From Pseudomonas sp. FeN3W (lineage in GTDB: Bacteria > Pseudomonadota > Gammaproteobacteria > Pseudomonadales > Pseudomonadaceae): a stretch of DNA of 64,000 bases. The position numbers and the translations under genes were made by a program. Positions 35,353 to 43,806 of the stretch are shown piece by piece; positions within the stretch are counted from its first letter, which is position 1, and the number at the start of each line of letters is the position of its first letter. The notes under the pieces are model-generated. The model made no database searches. It saw only the letters and a list, made by a program, of their open reading frames with translations, and had not been told where the DNA came from. The stretch spans positions 1,751,001 through 1,815,000 of the forward strand of contig CP136010.1 in NCBI GenBank assembly GCA_030263805.2, in the 5' to 3' direction.

Positions 35353-37557
35353 ATGTCTATCCCCTTCGCACGTACCGCCCTGTTCTGCGCCATGATCGGC
35401 TGCAGCTGGACGGCTCTCGCCCAGAACGCGCCTGTCACGCTCAACGACACGGTCGTCAGCGCCTCCGGCTTCGAACAGAAGATCACCGAAGCACCGGCCA
35501 GCATCAGCGTCATCAGCCGTGAAGACCTGCAGCAGAAGCGCTACAACAACCTGGCGCAGGCCCTGGGTGACGTGGAAGGCATCGACATCGGCCAGGGCAC
35601 CGGCAAGACCGGCGGGCTCAACATCAGCATTCGCGGCATGCCCAGCCAGTACACCCTGATCCTCATCGACGGCCGTCGACAGAACGCCGCAGGCAATGTC
35701 ACGCCAAACGGCTTCAACGAAACTTCCACCAGCTTCATGCCGCCGCTGTCGGCCATCGAGCGCATCGAAGTGATCCGTGGCCCGATGTCGACGCTCTACG
35801 GCTCCGACGCCATGGGCGGGGTAATCAACATCATCACCCGCAAGGTCGGCAAGGAGTGGACCGGCTCGCTGACACAGGATTACACCTACCAGCAAGATCG
35901 CGACTTCGGCGACACCCGCAACACTAGTGTCTACGCCAGTGGTCCGCTGGTCGACGGCCTACTCGGTCTGCAGGTCCGCGGCAGCCTGTTCGATCGCCAG
36001 GAGTCGGATCTGAGTTACGGCAATGGCATTGATGTCAGCAAGCGCGGCCCCTCGCCCGTCGATGGCCGCAACCAGAACATCGGCGCCCGCCTGGCCCTGA
36101 CCCCGCACCAGGACCACGACTTCGCGCTGGATATCGAGCGTGGACGGCAGGCATACAACAACGACGAATGCCAACTCGGCACCCTCGATGGCTTGAACAG
36201 GGCTTGTACCGCACCGGACACCGCCGCGAACGGCTATGACGACGAGCTTCGCTTCGAGCGCGAACAGATCGCCCTCACCCACACCGGTCGCCTCGGCTTC
36301 GGCACGCTGGATTCCAGCCTGATGCACAACACCACCGAAACCATCGGCCGAACCATTCCCGGCACCATCGGCGCGCCGACCGCCGTGCCCGGCGCGGTCG
36401 GCGGGGACGATCGCGAGCTGGAGACCACCAATCTGGTCTTCGATACCAAACTCGTTGCCCCCATCGGCGACTCACACGTCGCCACCGTAGGCGGCCAATG
36501 GTGGAAAGCCGAAATGACCGATGGCATCGCCCAGACGGAATTCGAGCAGAAGACCTGGGCACTGTTTGCCGAAGATGAGTGGCGCCTGCGCGATGATCTG
36601 GCCCTGACCCTGGGCGCCCGCTATGACGACCACGAGTCCTTTGGTGGACATGTCAGCCCACGGGCTTACCTGGTCTGGAACACCACCGACAACTGGACCC
36701 TCAAGGGTGGTATCAGCAAGGGCTACAAGACGCCGGACCTGAACGACCTGCACGGCGGCATCAATGGCGTAACCGGCCAGGGCACCATCATCACCATCGG
36801 CAACCCCGACCTGGACCCCGAAACGACCACCAGTACCGAGATCGGTGCCTATTTCGACAGCCTGACCGGCTTCAGCGCCAACGCCACGCTGTTCCACAAC
36901 AAGTTCAAGGACAAGATCGCCAGCGGCGACCCGATCACCGATCCACTGTGCGCAGGCAACAACAACGGCACCTGCTCGCAGCAGATCAACGTCGACGAAG
37001 CGGTGACCCGTGGCCTGGAGCTGGCTGGCAGCTGGCAGTTCGCACCAGCCTGGAAACTGAGCGCCAACTACACCTACACCGACAGCGAGCAGAAGAGTGG
37101 CGATAACCAGGGAGAGCCGCTGACCAACACGCCCGAACACCTGGCCAACGCCAAACTCGACTGGCAGACCACCGACCGCCTGGGCCTGTGGCTGAAGAGC
37201 GAGTACCGCGGTGAGCGCGCGCGCTTCACCTCCAGCTACGAGAATCTCGCTAACGCCAACGGCAGCTACTCCACCAGCCAGTCGATCTACGACACGCTGG
37301 GCAAGAACGCCAAGGCATACACACTGTTTCACCTGGGCGGGTCGTATCGGGCTACGGAGAACCTGACGCTCAACGCGACGATCTACAACCTCTTCGACAA
37401 GGACTTCGTCGACGGCAAGGCCTACACCACCTACTCCAATGGCGGGAGCGCAAACGGCACGGCCTACGGCACCGACTACAGCCACTCCGGCGCCGCCACC
37501 ACCGGTATCGTGGAAGAAGGCCGCCGCCTGTGGCTGTCAGCCAACCTGACCTTCTGA
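35353..37557 (+). CDS. TonB-dependent receptor, CirA/FepA-like
   Basis: Outer-membrane gated beta-barrel for ferric-siderophore uptake. A signal peptide ends near ALAQNA (about 23-25), the TonB-box-like DTVVSASG is at about 32, the plug has VLIDGRRQN-type and GPMSTLYGSDAMGGVINIIT motifs, and the barrel ends in the C-terminal Phe (LWLSANLTF). ATG 35353 follows AAGGAG; length is 734 aa. Ligand is not deducible, though the plug resembles catecholate receptors of the CirA type. A strong terminator follows, then a reductive-uptake gene set. Confidence 0.92.
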   Translation: MSIPFARTALFCAMIGCSWTALAQNAPVTLNDTVVSASGFEQKITEAPASISVISREDLQQKRYNNLAQALGDVEGIDIGQGTGKTGGLNISIRGMPSQYTLILIDGRRQNAAGNVTPNGFNETSTSFMPPLSAIERIEVIRGPMSTLYGSDAMGGVINIITRKVGKEWTGSLTQDYTYQQDRDFGDTRNTSVYASGPLVDGLLGLQVRGSLFDRQESDLSYGNGIDVSKRGPSPVDGRNQNIGARLALTPHQDHDFALDIERGRQAYNNDECQLGTLDGLNRACTAPDTAANGYDDELRFEREQIALTHTGRLGFGTLDSSLMHNTTETIGRTIPGTIGAPTAVPGAVGGDDRELETTNLVFDTKLVAPIGDSHVATVGGQWWKAEMTDGIAQTEFEQKTWALFAEDEWRLRDDLALTLGARYDDHESFGGHVSPRAYLVWNTTDNWTLKGGISKGYKTPDLNDLHGGINGVTGQGTIITIGNPDLDPETTTSTEIGAYFDSLTGFSANATLFHNKFKDKIASGDPITDPLCAGNNNGTCSQQINVDEAVTRGLELAGSWQFAPAWKLSANYTYTDSEQKSGDNQGEPLTNTPEHLANAKLDWQTTDRLGLWLKSEYRGERARFTSSYENLANANGSYSTSQSIYDTLGKNAKAYTLFHLGGSYRATENLTLNATIYNLFDKDFVDGKAYTTYSNGGSANGTAYGTDYSHSGAATTGIVEEGRRLWLSANLTF

Positions 37558-37570
37558 CCTGAAGGCGACA

Positions 37571-37606
37571 CAACAGAGCCGGGATCATCCCGGCTCTGTT
37601 GTTTCT
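37571..37606 (+). terminator. Intrinsic terminator after the CirA-like receptor
   Basis: CAACAGAGCCGGGA (37571-37584) and TCCCGGCTCTGTTG (37588-37601) form a perfect 14-bp stem with a TCA loop, followed by TTTCT. It separates the receptor from the PepSY gene transcriptionally, at least in part. Confidence 0.85.
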
Positions 37607-37715
37607 CGCCCATACGGATCATGAAAAACGCGAATGTATGCTGTTTGTAAATCTTTAGCATCGCCGCGTCAGTCGCCATAGAATTCGCCCACCCTCCCAT
37701 ACGCCAAGGACCACC

Positions 37716-38309
37716 ATGCATATCTGGCTCGGCACTCTGCGCCAATGGCACTGGATCAGCTCCGCGCTGTGCCTGGTCGGCATGCTGCTGTTTGCGGTCA
37801 CCGGCATCACGCTGAACCACGCCGGGCAGATCGAGAGCAAACCGCTGGTGGAAACCCGCGAAGGGCAGCTGCCCGAGCGGCTGCTCAACAGTCTGCAGGC
37901 CGAAACTCCGGAGGACGGTCTGCCAGCTGACCTGCAGCGATGGCTGGAACAGACCCTGGGCGTGCAGCTGGCCGGTCGCGAAGCCGAGTGGAGCGATGGC
38001 GAACTCTACGTCGCCCTGCCCCGTCCTGGCGGCGATGCCTGGCTGAGTCTGAGCCTGGAAAGCGGCGAGCTGGAATACGAGTCGACCGATCGCGGCTGGA
38101 TCGCCTACTTCAACGACCTGCACAAGGGCCGTCACAGCGGCGAAGCCTGGAGCTGGTTCATCGATCTGTTCGCCGTTGCCTGTGTGGTGTTCAGCCTCAC
38201 CGGCCTGCTGCTCCTGCAACGCCGTGCCGGCAATCGCCCCGGCACCTGGCCACTGGTTGGCCTGGGGCTGGTGATTCCGCTGCTACTGGCGCTGCTCTTC
38301 ATTCATTAA
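37716..38309 (+). CDS. PepSY-associated transmembrane protein
   Basis: A 197-aa inner-membrane protein of the PepSY-TM group. It has an N-terminal helix (WISSALCLVGMLLFAVTGIT) preceded by RQWHWIS, a PepSY-like periplasmic middle, then FNDLHKGRHSGEAWSWFIDL before two helices. Related proteins (FpvG, FoxB, PiuB) reduce ferric siderophores; conserved His in such helices bind haem in some. It is followed after 9 bp by a DUF2271 gene. Confidence 0.88.
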   Translation: MHIWLGTLRQWHWISSALCLVGMLLFAVTGITLNHAGQIESKPLVETREGQLPERLLNSLQAETPEDGLPADLQRWLEQTLGVQLAGREAEWSDGELYVALPRPGGDAWLSLSLESGELEYESTDRGWIAYFNDLHKGRHSGEAWSWFIDLFAVACVVFSLTGLLLLQRRAGNRPGTWPLVGLGLVIPLLLALLFIH

Positions 38310-38318
38310 GGACTGCTC

Positions 38319-38828
38319 ATGCGTAAACGCCTGTTGTTCCCCCTCGCCCTGCTTAGCACCCCGCTATACGCGGCGGACCTGCAGCTGGACGTGGAAATCC
38401 CCCGCCTGGATGTCGCCGAGTACCACCGCCCCTATGTCGCCATCTGGCTCGAGCGCCCGGACCAGAGCCACGTTGCCAATCTGGCGGTGTGGTACGACAC
38501 CAAGCTCAAGGACAAGGAAGGTGAAAAGTGGCTCAAGGATCTGCGCCAGTGGTGGCGCCGGAGCGGCCGCAGTCTGGAAATGCCGGTTGATGGCGTCAGC
38601 GGCGCCACCCGTGCCGTGGGCAGCCACAGCCTGAAGTTTTCTGACAAGCAGGCGCCGTTCAAAACGCTGGAGGCCGGCGAGTACCGCGTGGTGGTCGAAG
38701 CGGCCCGCGAGGTCGGCGGCCGCGAGCTGCTGCGCGTCCCATTCAGCTGGCCGCCCCAACAGAACGCCGAACATCAAGCCCAGGGCAAGAGTGAGCTGGG
38801 CGCCATCAATCTCACGCTGACCCCATGA
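38319..38828 (+). CDS. DUF2271 periplasmic protein
   Basis: A 169-aa secreted protein with a signal peptide (LLSTPLYA, about 12-19) and the DUF2271 domain: LDVEIPRLDVAEYHRPYVAI, WLERPDQSHV, then LAVWYDTK and WLKDLRQWWRR. Function is unknown; the family co-occurs with PepSY and TonB-receptor genes. It sits between PepSY-TM and DUF4198 with short gaps, so all three are probably one transcript. Confidence 0.85.
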   Translation: MRKRLLFPLALLSTPLYAADLQLDVEIPRLDVAEYHRPYVAIWLERPDQSHVANLAVWYDTKLKDKEGEKWLKDLRQWWRRSGRSLEMPVDGVSGATRAVGSHSLKFSDKQAPFKTLEAGEYRVVVEAAREVGGRELLRVPFSWPPQQNAEHQAQGKSELGAINLTLTP

Positions 38829-38842
38829 ACAGGAAGCACGCC

Positions 38843-39718
38843 ATGAAACCCGTAATCAAATGGACCGCCCTGGCCCTCGCTGTCTGCCTGCCGCTTTCGG
38901 CGCAGGCCCACCGCGCCTGGATGCTGCCTTCGGCTACCGTGCTCTCGGGTGAAGAGCCTTGGATCACCGTCGACGCCGCGGTTTCCAACGACCTGTTCTA
39001 TTTCGAACACGTGCCGATGCGCCTCAAGGGTATCGGCGAGGCAGCCCAGGCGCCGGCAGGTGGCCCGCCCGGCATGCGCGGGCGGCCGGTTCCGGAGCTG
39101 CAGGTCATCGCCCCGGATGGCTCCAAGGTCGCGGTACAGAACGGCGCCATCGGCCGCTACCGCAGTACCTTCGATGTGCAGCTGAGCCAGAAGGGCACCT
39201 ACAAGCTGGCGGTCGCCAACAACGGCCTGTTCGCCAGCTGGAAGGAAAACGGCCAGATGCGCCGCTGGATGGGCACCCCGGAAAGCTTCGCCAAGGACGT
39301 CCCGGCCAAGGCCGAAGGTCTCAAGGTCAGCCAGACCAGCAACCGCATGGAAGTGTTCGTGACCTCCGGTGCGCCCAGCACTGACGTACTCGCGCCCAGC
39401 GGCCAGGGCCTGGAACTCAAGCCCGTCACCCACCCCAACGACCTGTTCGCCGGCGAAGCGGCGGAGTTCGTCTTTCTGCTCGATGGCAAGCCGGCCGCGG
39501 ATGTCGAGATCAGCGTGATCCCGGGCGGCAACCGCTACCGCGACCAGCTGGGGGAGATCAGGACGAAAACCGACAAGGACGGCAAGGCCCGCATCACCTG
39601 GCCGGAAGCCGGCATGTACTGGCTGGAAGCCGAGCTCACTACCGACAAGGGCGTCAGCAAACCTGCCACCGAGCGCCGCGCCAGCTACAGCGCCACGCTG
39701 GAAGTGCTGGCTCCCTGA
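38843..39718 (+). CDS. DUF4198 periplasmic protein
   Basis: A 291-aa secreted protein with a signal peptide ending SAQAHRAWMLPS, a typical start of mature DUF4198 proteins with an exposed N-terminal His. The C-terminal half has a carboxypeptidase-regulatory-like beta-domain (PAADVEISVIPGGNRYRD, then TDKDGKARITWPEAG). The family is linked to metal uptake. ATG 38843 (AGGAAG upstream) is preferred over ATG 38825, which overlaps the DUF2271 stop. Confidence 0.87.
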   Translation: MKPVIKWTALALAVCLPLSAQAHRAWMLPSATVLSGEEPWITVDAAVSNDLFYFEHVPMRLKGIGEAAQAPAGGPPGMRGRPVPELQVIAPDGSKVAVQNGAIGRYRSTFDVQLSQKGTYKLAVANNGLFASWKENGQMRRWMGTPESFAKDVPAKAEGLKVSQTSNRMEVFVTSGAPSTDVLAPSGQGLELKPVTHPNDLFAGEAAEFVFLLDGKPAADVEISVIPGGNRYRDQLGEIRTKTDKDGKARITWPEAGMYWLEAELTTDKGVSKPATERRASYSATLEVLAP

Positions 39719-39726
39719 CGCCAGCC

Positions 39727-39756
39727 CGCTGCCTGAGCACTGACGCTCAGGCAGCG
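39727..39756 (+). terminator. Hairpin between DUF4198 and diflavin reductase genes
   Basis: CGCTGCCTGAGC (39727-39738) and GCTCAGGCAGCG (39745-39756) form a perfect 12-bp stem with a 6-nt loop. No T-run follows, so it could attenuate rather than end the transcript before the reductase gene. Confidence 0.55.
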
Positions 39757-39788
39757 CGCTACCGCATTCCCCGCAACGAGTCCGCTTC

Positions 39789-41348
39789 TTGCCCAGACCT
39801 TTCCACTCCGTCCGGCGCCTGTCGCCGCTGCTCGGCTGTCTCGCGGTCGCTGCGCTGCTGCTGTGGTGGCAGCCGCCGCGGGAGATCAGCGCTGCCGTGG
39901 TCGTCCTCGTCTATCTGGCCATGTCGCTGTATTGCTGGCATGGCCAGTTACCCCGCAAAGCAGCATCTACCGACGCGACCTCGGCGCTTGTGGTGACCTA
40001 TGCCAGCCAGGGCGGGCAAGCCCGGCTCTATGCCGAGCGCAGTGCTGAGCAGCTTCGCGAAGCTGGCCTGAACGTGCAGCTGCTGCCGCTGAATGCGCTG
40101 GAGCCGAGCCAGCTGCCAGCGCTGCGCATCCTGTTCGTCGTCAGCACCTATGGCGAAGGCGAGGCGCCGGACGACGGCGCGCGTTTCGAGCGGCGCCTGA
40201 GCACGGCAAACCTGCAGCTGCAGGACCTCGAGTATGCCGTGCTGGCCTTTGGTGATCGCCAGTACCGCCATTTCTGTGCGTTCGGCCAGCGTCTGGATGA
40301 ACGAATGCGCCAATGCGGCGCCACGCCACTGTTCGATCGCCTGGAGGCTGACCGAGCCGATCCCGGCGTGCTGCGTCACTGGCAACAGCAGCTGGCCCAT
40401 TTAAGTGGCAACAGCGATTTCAGCGACTGGCTGCCGGCGCCCTATCGGCAATGGCAGCTCACCGAGCGCCGCTGCCTCAACCCCGGCAGTGCCGGCGCGC
40501 CAGTGCAGCATCTGACGCTCGTGCCAGTCGACGATCAGCAATGCTGGCGCGCCGGCGATATCGTCGAGGTCGGCCCGCAGCACGAACTGGCCCGCATGGA
40601 ACGCTTGCTGCAGCAGCTGGGTCTCGACCCGCAGCAGCGGCTCGATGGCCAGCGTCTGGCAAGCCAGCTGGCCGGACTACGCCTGCCGGACCTCGACGTG
40701 TTGCGCACGCTCGACCTGCCCGCCTTGCTGGCCCTGCCGCCCTTGCCGCACCGCGAATACTCCATCGCCTCGATACCCGCGGACGGCGCCGTGCAGCTGG
40801 TGGTGCGCGAAGCTCGTCATCCGGACGGCATGCTCGGCCTCGGCTCCGGCTGGCTGTGCCGTCACGCGGCGATTGGCGAGCGGATCGCCCTGCGCATCCG
40901 CAGCAACCCCGGTTTTCATGGGCCCTCGGTCGATACACCGCTGATCCTGATCGGCAACGGCACCGGGATCGCCGGATTGCGCGCGCACCTGCGCGAACGC
41001 GCAGCCGCTCCCCAAGACTCACGCAGCTGGCTGCTGTTCGGCGAACGCAACGCCGCCCACGACTTCTTCTTTCGAGACGAACTGCAGCATTGGCTCGACA
41101 GCGGCCTGCTGGAGCGGCTGGACCTGGCGTTCTCTCGCGACCAGCCGGAGAAGCGCTATGTGCAGCAAGTCTTGCGGGACGCGGCCGACGACCTGCGCCG
41201 CTGGATCGACCAGGGCGCGGCGATCTACGTTTGCGGCAGCCTGGAAGGCATGGGGCAGGAAGTGCAGCAGATCCTGCTCGGTCTGCTCGGCCAGGCGCGG
41301 CTGGAACAGCTGAGCGAGCAGGGACGCTATCGCCGCGACCTGTATTGA
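39789..41348 (+). CDS. Membrane-anchored diflavin reductase (flavodoxin-FAD-NADPH)
   Basis: Predicted NADPH-dependent electron donor of the sulfite-reductase-flavoprotein/CPR type. Two N-terminal hydrophobic helices (about 12-30, 35-52) are followed by a flavodoxin domain (VVTYASQGGQARLYAER, STYGEGEAPDDGARF), FAD-binding REYSIASIP, NADPH-binding LIGNGTGIAGLRAHLRER, and a C-terminal YVCGSLEGMGQEV and RYRRDLY. No ATG opens the frame; TTG 39789 is the best start (519 aa). It probably feeds electrons to the PepSY-TM protein two to three genes upstream for iron release. Confidence 0.87.
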   Translation: MPRPFHSVRRLSPLLGCLAVAALLLWWQPPREISAAVVVLVYLAMSLYCWHGQLPRKAASTDATSALVVTYASQGGQARLYAERSAEQLREAGLNVQLLPLNALEPSQLPALRILFVVSTYGEGEAPDDGARFERRLSTANLQLQDLEYAVLAFGDRQYRHFCAFGQRLDERMRQCGATPLFDRLEADRADPGVLRHWQQQLAHLSGNSDFSDWLPAPYRQWQLTERRCLNPGSAGAPVQHLTLVPVDDQQCWRAGDIVEVGPQHELARMERLLQQLGLDPQQRLDGQRLASQLAGLRLPDLDVLRTLDLPALLALPPLPHREYSIASIPADGAVQLVVREARHPDGMLGLGSGWLCRHAAIGERIALRIRSNPGFHGPSVDTPLILIGNGTGIAGLRAHLRERAAAPQDSRSWLLFGERNAAHDFFFRDELQHWLDSGLLERLDLAFSRDQPEKRYVQQVLRDAADDLRRWIDQGAAIYVCGSLEGMGQEVQQILLGLLGQARLEQLSEQGRYRRDLY

Positions 41349-41361
41349 TGTCCGCCATAAC

Positions 41362-41393
41362 GACAAAGGCCGCTTCGAAGAGCGGCCTTTGTC
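41362..41393. terminator. Bidirectional terminator between diflavin reductase and piuA
   Basis: GACAAAGGCCGCT (41362-41374) and AGCGGCCTTTGTC (41381-41393) form a perfect 13-bp stem with a 6-nt loop in the gap between convergent genes; ATTTTCAC follows on the rightward strand. Confidence 0.8.
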
Positions 41394-41408
41394 ATTTTCA
41401 CAGCGGGA

Positions 41409-43667
41409 TCAGAAGTGGAAGTTGGTGCTCAGTAACGCAGTACGACCGGCCGCGACGTGGGCATAGTGGCTGCCGTAGACCTGATCGAAATAGCGCTTGT
41501 CGGTCAGGTTCTGCACGTTCAGCTGCAGGTCCAGATTCTTGCTCACGCGATAGGCGGCCATCGCATCGTAGCGCCAGTATTCCGGTACCTCGATGTTGTT
41601 GGCCGTGTCGCCGAAGCGGGAGTCGACGTAGGTCGCACCGCCACCGATGGTCAGGTCCTGGGTGAGGTTGTAGGTGTTCCAGAAGCTGAAGCTGTGCTCC
41701 GGCGTGCTCGGCACCTCGTTACCGTCGTACAGCCCTTCCAAGTACACCGGCGCCGCGCGGGTGCCGACGTTGGCGGCACCGGACTTGACCACTTCGGCGT
41801 CCAGATAGGTATAGCTGGCAAACACCTGCCAGTTACGGGTGATCTGGCCGGTGGCGCCCAGCTCCAGGCCGTCGACCTGGGTTTCACCGATGCTTTCCTG
41901 GAAACCGCTGGCGTTGGTCACCCGCGCGTTGGTCTTCTCGGTGCGGAACAGCGCGGCGGTCAGGCCAAGACGCTCGTCGAAGAAATCCCACTTGGTGCCG
42001 ATCTCGTAGTTGCGGTTGCGCTCCGGATCGAGAACCTCATTGTTCGCGCTGAGCGCATCGGAGCCCTCGCCACCGGTCTCGCCGGACGGATTGCTGGACG
42101 TCGACCAGGCCGCATAGATGCTGCCGTTGGGCAACGGATTGAAGACCAGGCCCAACTGGTAGTTCCAGAAGTGGCTCTTGTTCTCCGGCCGGGTCACGAC
42201 ACCGGCGGTGGAGACGGCCTTCTGCTCCGTTTCATAGTCGTCGTAGCGCAGCCCCATGTTCAGCGACCACTGCTCGTTGAACTTCAGCGTATCGAAGACG
42301 TAGGCCGCCAGCGTTTCGGTGTCGGTATCGGTCGTCGCCGCGCTGCGCGCGATGCTGCCGGTCCAGGCATCCTTGGAGCTCGGGTTGGACAGGCTAGTGC
42401 AGTCGCCCGAAGCCAGGTGCGCCGACGAACAGGTGTTGCCGCTGGTGCCCGGAGTGACCACGTAGGGTCGGTTGTGCACGCCGACATCGCTGATTTCCAC
42501 GCCGGTCACCAGGGTGTGCTCGATGCTGCCGGTGTCGAATCGCGCCGTCAGATCGGTCTGGTTGACCCAGCTCTGGGTATCGGAATTGCGGCTCTTGGCA
42601 GAGCGCGAAACCAGTCCATTGGGCACGTTGCCACGCGAGTCGTCCGGGTTGGTGACGATGTAGTCCAGGGTGGTGCGGGCGATACGCGTGGTGTTGGAGA
42701 CGGTCAGGTTCTCGTTCAGGTCGTGCTCGAGCCGAATGGTGCCGGCATCCGTGGTGCTCTCGCGGAAGTCGCGGCTTTCAAGGCCGTAGAAGTTGTCGCG
42801 ATCCACGCTCACTGGCTCGCGACCTGGATTGCCTGGCGTAGCCACGGTCAGCGGAATGCCGTAGTCCGGCATGTCGTCTGTTTCCAGGTGGTAGTAGGAC
42901 AGTGTCGCCCGGGTCGGCGTATCGAAGCCGAAGGTGATGGTCGGTGCCACGCCCCAACGACTGACATCCACGCCATCGCGGCCGGCAACGTTGGCCTCGT
43001 GTTTCATCAGGTTCAGACGGCCGGCGACGTTGTCACCGAGCACGCGGTTGACGTCCAGCGTGTAGCGGCGCGTCTGGTCCGAGCCGAGGGTGACGCTGGC
43101 ATCGCCGAAGTCGCGTTGCTTGGCGGTCTTGCTGATCAAATTGAGGCTGCCGCCCGTGGAGCCGGCACCGGTGTAGGCTGAGCCCGGCCCCTTGCTCACT
43201 TCGATGCTCTCGACGTTGAAGATCTCGCGGGTTTGCGAGCCAACGTCACGCAGGCCGTCGATGAAGGTGTCGCTCTCGGCGTTGAAGCCGCGGATGATCG
43301 GCCGGTCGCCCGCCGGATTTCCGCCCTCGCCCGCACCGAAGGTGATACCGGAAGTGGTGCGCAACGCATCGACCAACGTCAGCGAACCGGTGTCGCGAAT
43401 CACCTGGTCGGTGATCACGGTGACCGACTTCGGTGTTTCGCGCAGCGGTGCCGTGTATTTCTTCGAGGCGGATGTATCGGCCTTGTAGGCCTGTTCCTGC
43501 TCACCGATTACCGTCACTTCATCGAGCGCAACCGGCGCTTCGCTGGGCGATGACGCTGCAGGCACAACCTGAGCCATGGAGGGAGCGGTGAAAGCGGTAA
43601 GGGCGACACCGATAGCCGAAGCCAACACACGAGGTGGCTGGGCCAGTTCTAGAGACTGACGCGACAT
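41409..43667 (-). CDS. piuA: PiuA-type TonB-dependent siderophore receptor
   Basis: Outer-membrane receptor of the Fiu/PiuA class, associated in Pseudomonas with catechol-type ferric complexes. It has a signal peptide (TAPSMAQ, about 27-33), a TonB-box-like LDEVTVIGE, the plug motif TSGITFGAGEGGNPAGDRPI and RGFNAESDTFIDGLRD, and a barrel ending in Phe (LLSTNFHF). Length is 752 aa. The PiuA call is supported by divergence from piuC, the arrangement known in P. aeruginosa. Fur-box-like sites lie upstream. Confidence 0.88.
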   Translation of the reverse strand: MSRQSLELAQPPRVLASAIGVALTAFTAPSMAQVVPAASSPSEAPVALDEVTVIGEQEQAYKADTSASKKYTAPLRETPKSVTVITDQVIRDTGSLTLVDALRTTSGITFGAGEGGNPAGDRPIIRGFNAESDTFIDGLRDVGSQTREIFNVESIEVSKGPGSAYTGAGSTGGSLNLISKTAKQRDFGDASVTLGSDQTRRYTLDVNRVLGDNVAGRLNLMKHEANVAGRDGVDVSRWGVAPTITFGFDTPTRATLSYYHLETDDMPDYGIPLTVATPGNPGREPVSVDRDNFYGLESRDFRESTTDAGTIRLEHDLNENLTVSNTTRIARTTLDYIVTNPDDSRGNVPNGLVSRSAKSRNSDTQSWVNQTDLTARFDTGSIEHTLVTGVEISDVGVHNRPYVVTPGTSGNTCSSAHLASGDCTSLSNPSSKDAWTGSIARSAATTDTDTETLAAYVFDTLKFNEQWSLNMGLRYDDYETEQKAVSTAGVVTRPENKSHFWNYQLGLVFNPLPNGSIYAAWSTSSNPSGETGGEGSDALSANNEVLDPERNRNYEIGTKWDFFDERLGLTAALFRTEKTNARVTNASGFQESIGETQVDGLELGATGQITRNWQVFASYTYLDAEVVKSGAANVGTRAAPVYLEGLYDGNEVPSTPEHSFSFWNTYNLTQDLTIGGGATYVDSRFGDTANNIEVPEYWRYDAMAAYRVSKNLDLQLNVQNLTDKRYFDQVYGSHYAHVAAGRTALLSTNFHF

Positions 43668-43697
43668 GTAATGCGGATCCTTGGAAGTTGATGCAAC

Positions 43698-43718
43698 TGC
43701 GAATTTCTATTATTAGCA
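43698..43718 (-). promoter_or_regulatory. Fur-box-like site proximal to piuA
   Basis: Leftward, GCTAATAATAGAAATTCGC matches the 19-bp Fur consensus at about 12 positions, and the flanking TGC/GCA are dyad-symmetric. It is about 30 bp upstream of the piuA ATG. Confidence 0.5.
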
Positions 43719-43720
43719 GG

Positions 43721-43750
43721 TAGCATTCTGATACATTCTGTCGCATTCTG
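43721..43750. repeat. Three helically phased CATTCTG repeats in the piuA-piuC gap
   Basis: CATTCTG occurs at 43724-43730, 43734-43740 and 43744-43750, a strict 10-bp period (TAG/ATA/TCG spacers). A partial inverted copy, CTGAATGC, follows at about 43757-43764. One helical turn per repeat suggests cooperative binding of a regulator on one DNA face. Confidence 0.6.
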
Positions 43751-43762
43751 AAACACCTGAAT

Positions 43763-43781
43763 GCAAACTAATATCATTTGC
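43763..43781 (+). promoter_or_regulatory. Fur-box-like site proximal to piuC
   Basis: GCAAACTAATATCATTTGC is a 19-bp imperfect palindrome (GCAAA/TTTGC ends). Its reverse complement agrees with the Fur consensus at about 12 of 19 positions. It is 26 bp upstream of the piuC ATG. Confidence 0.5.
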
Positions 43782-43806
43782 TCTTTTCCGCTCCTGCCGG
43801 TGACCC

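Noticed and set aside
35338..37485. Leftward open frames opposite the TonB receptor
   Set aside because: Antisense shadows with no recognisable motif; the rightward receptor explains the region fully.
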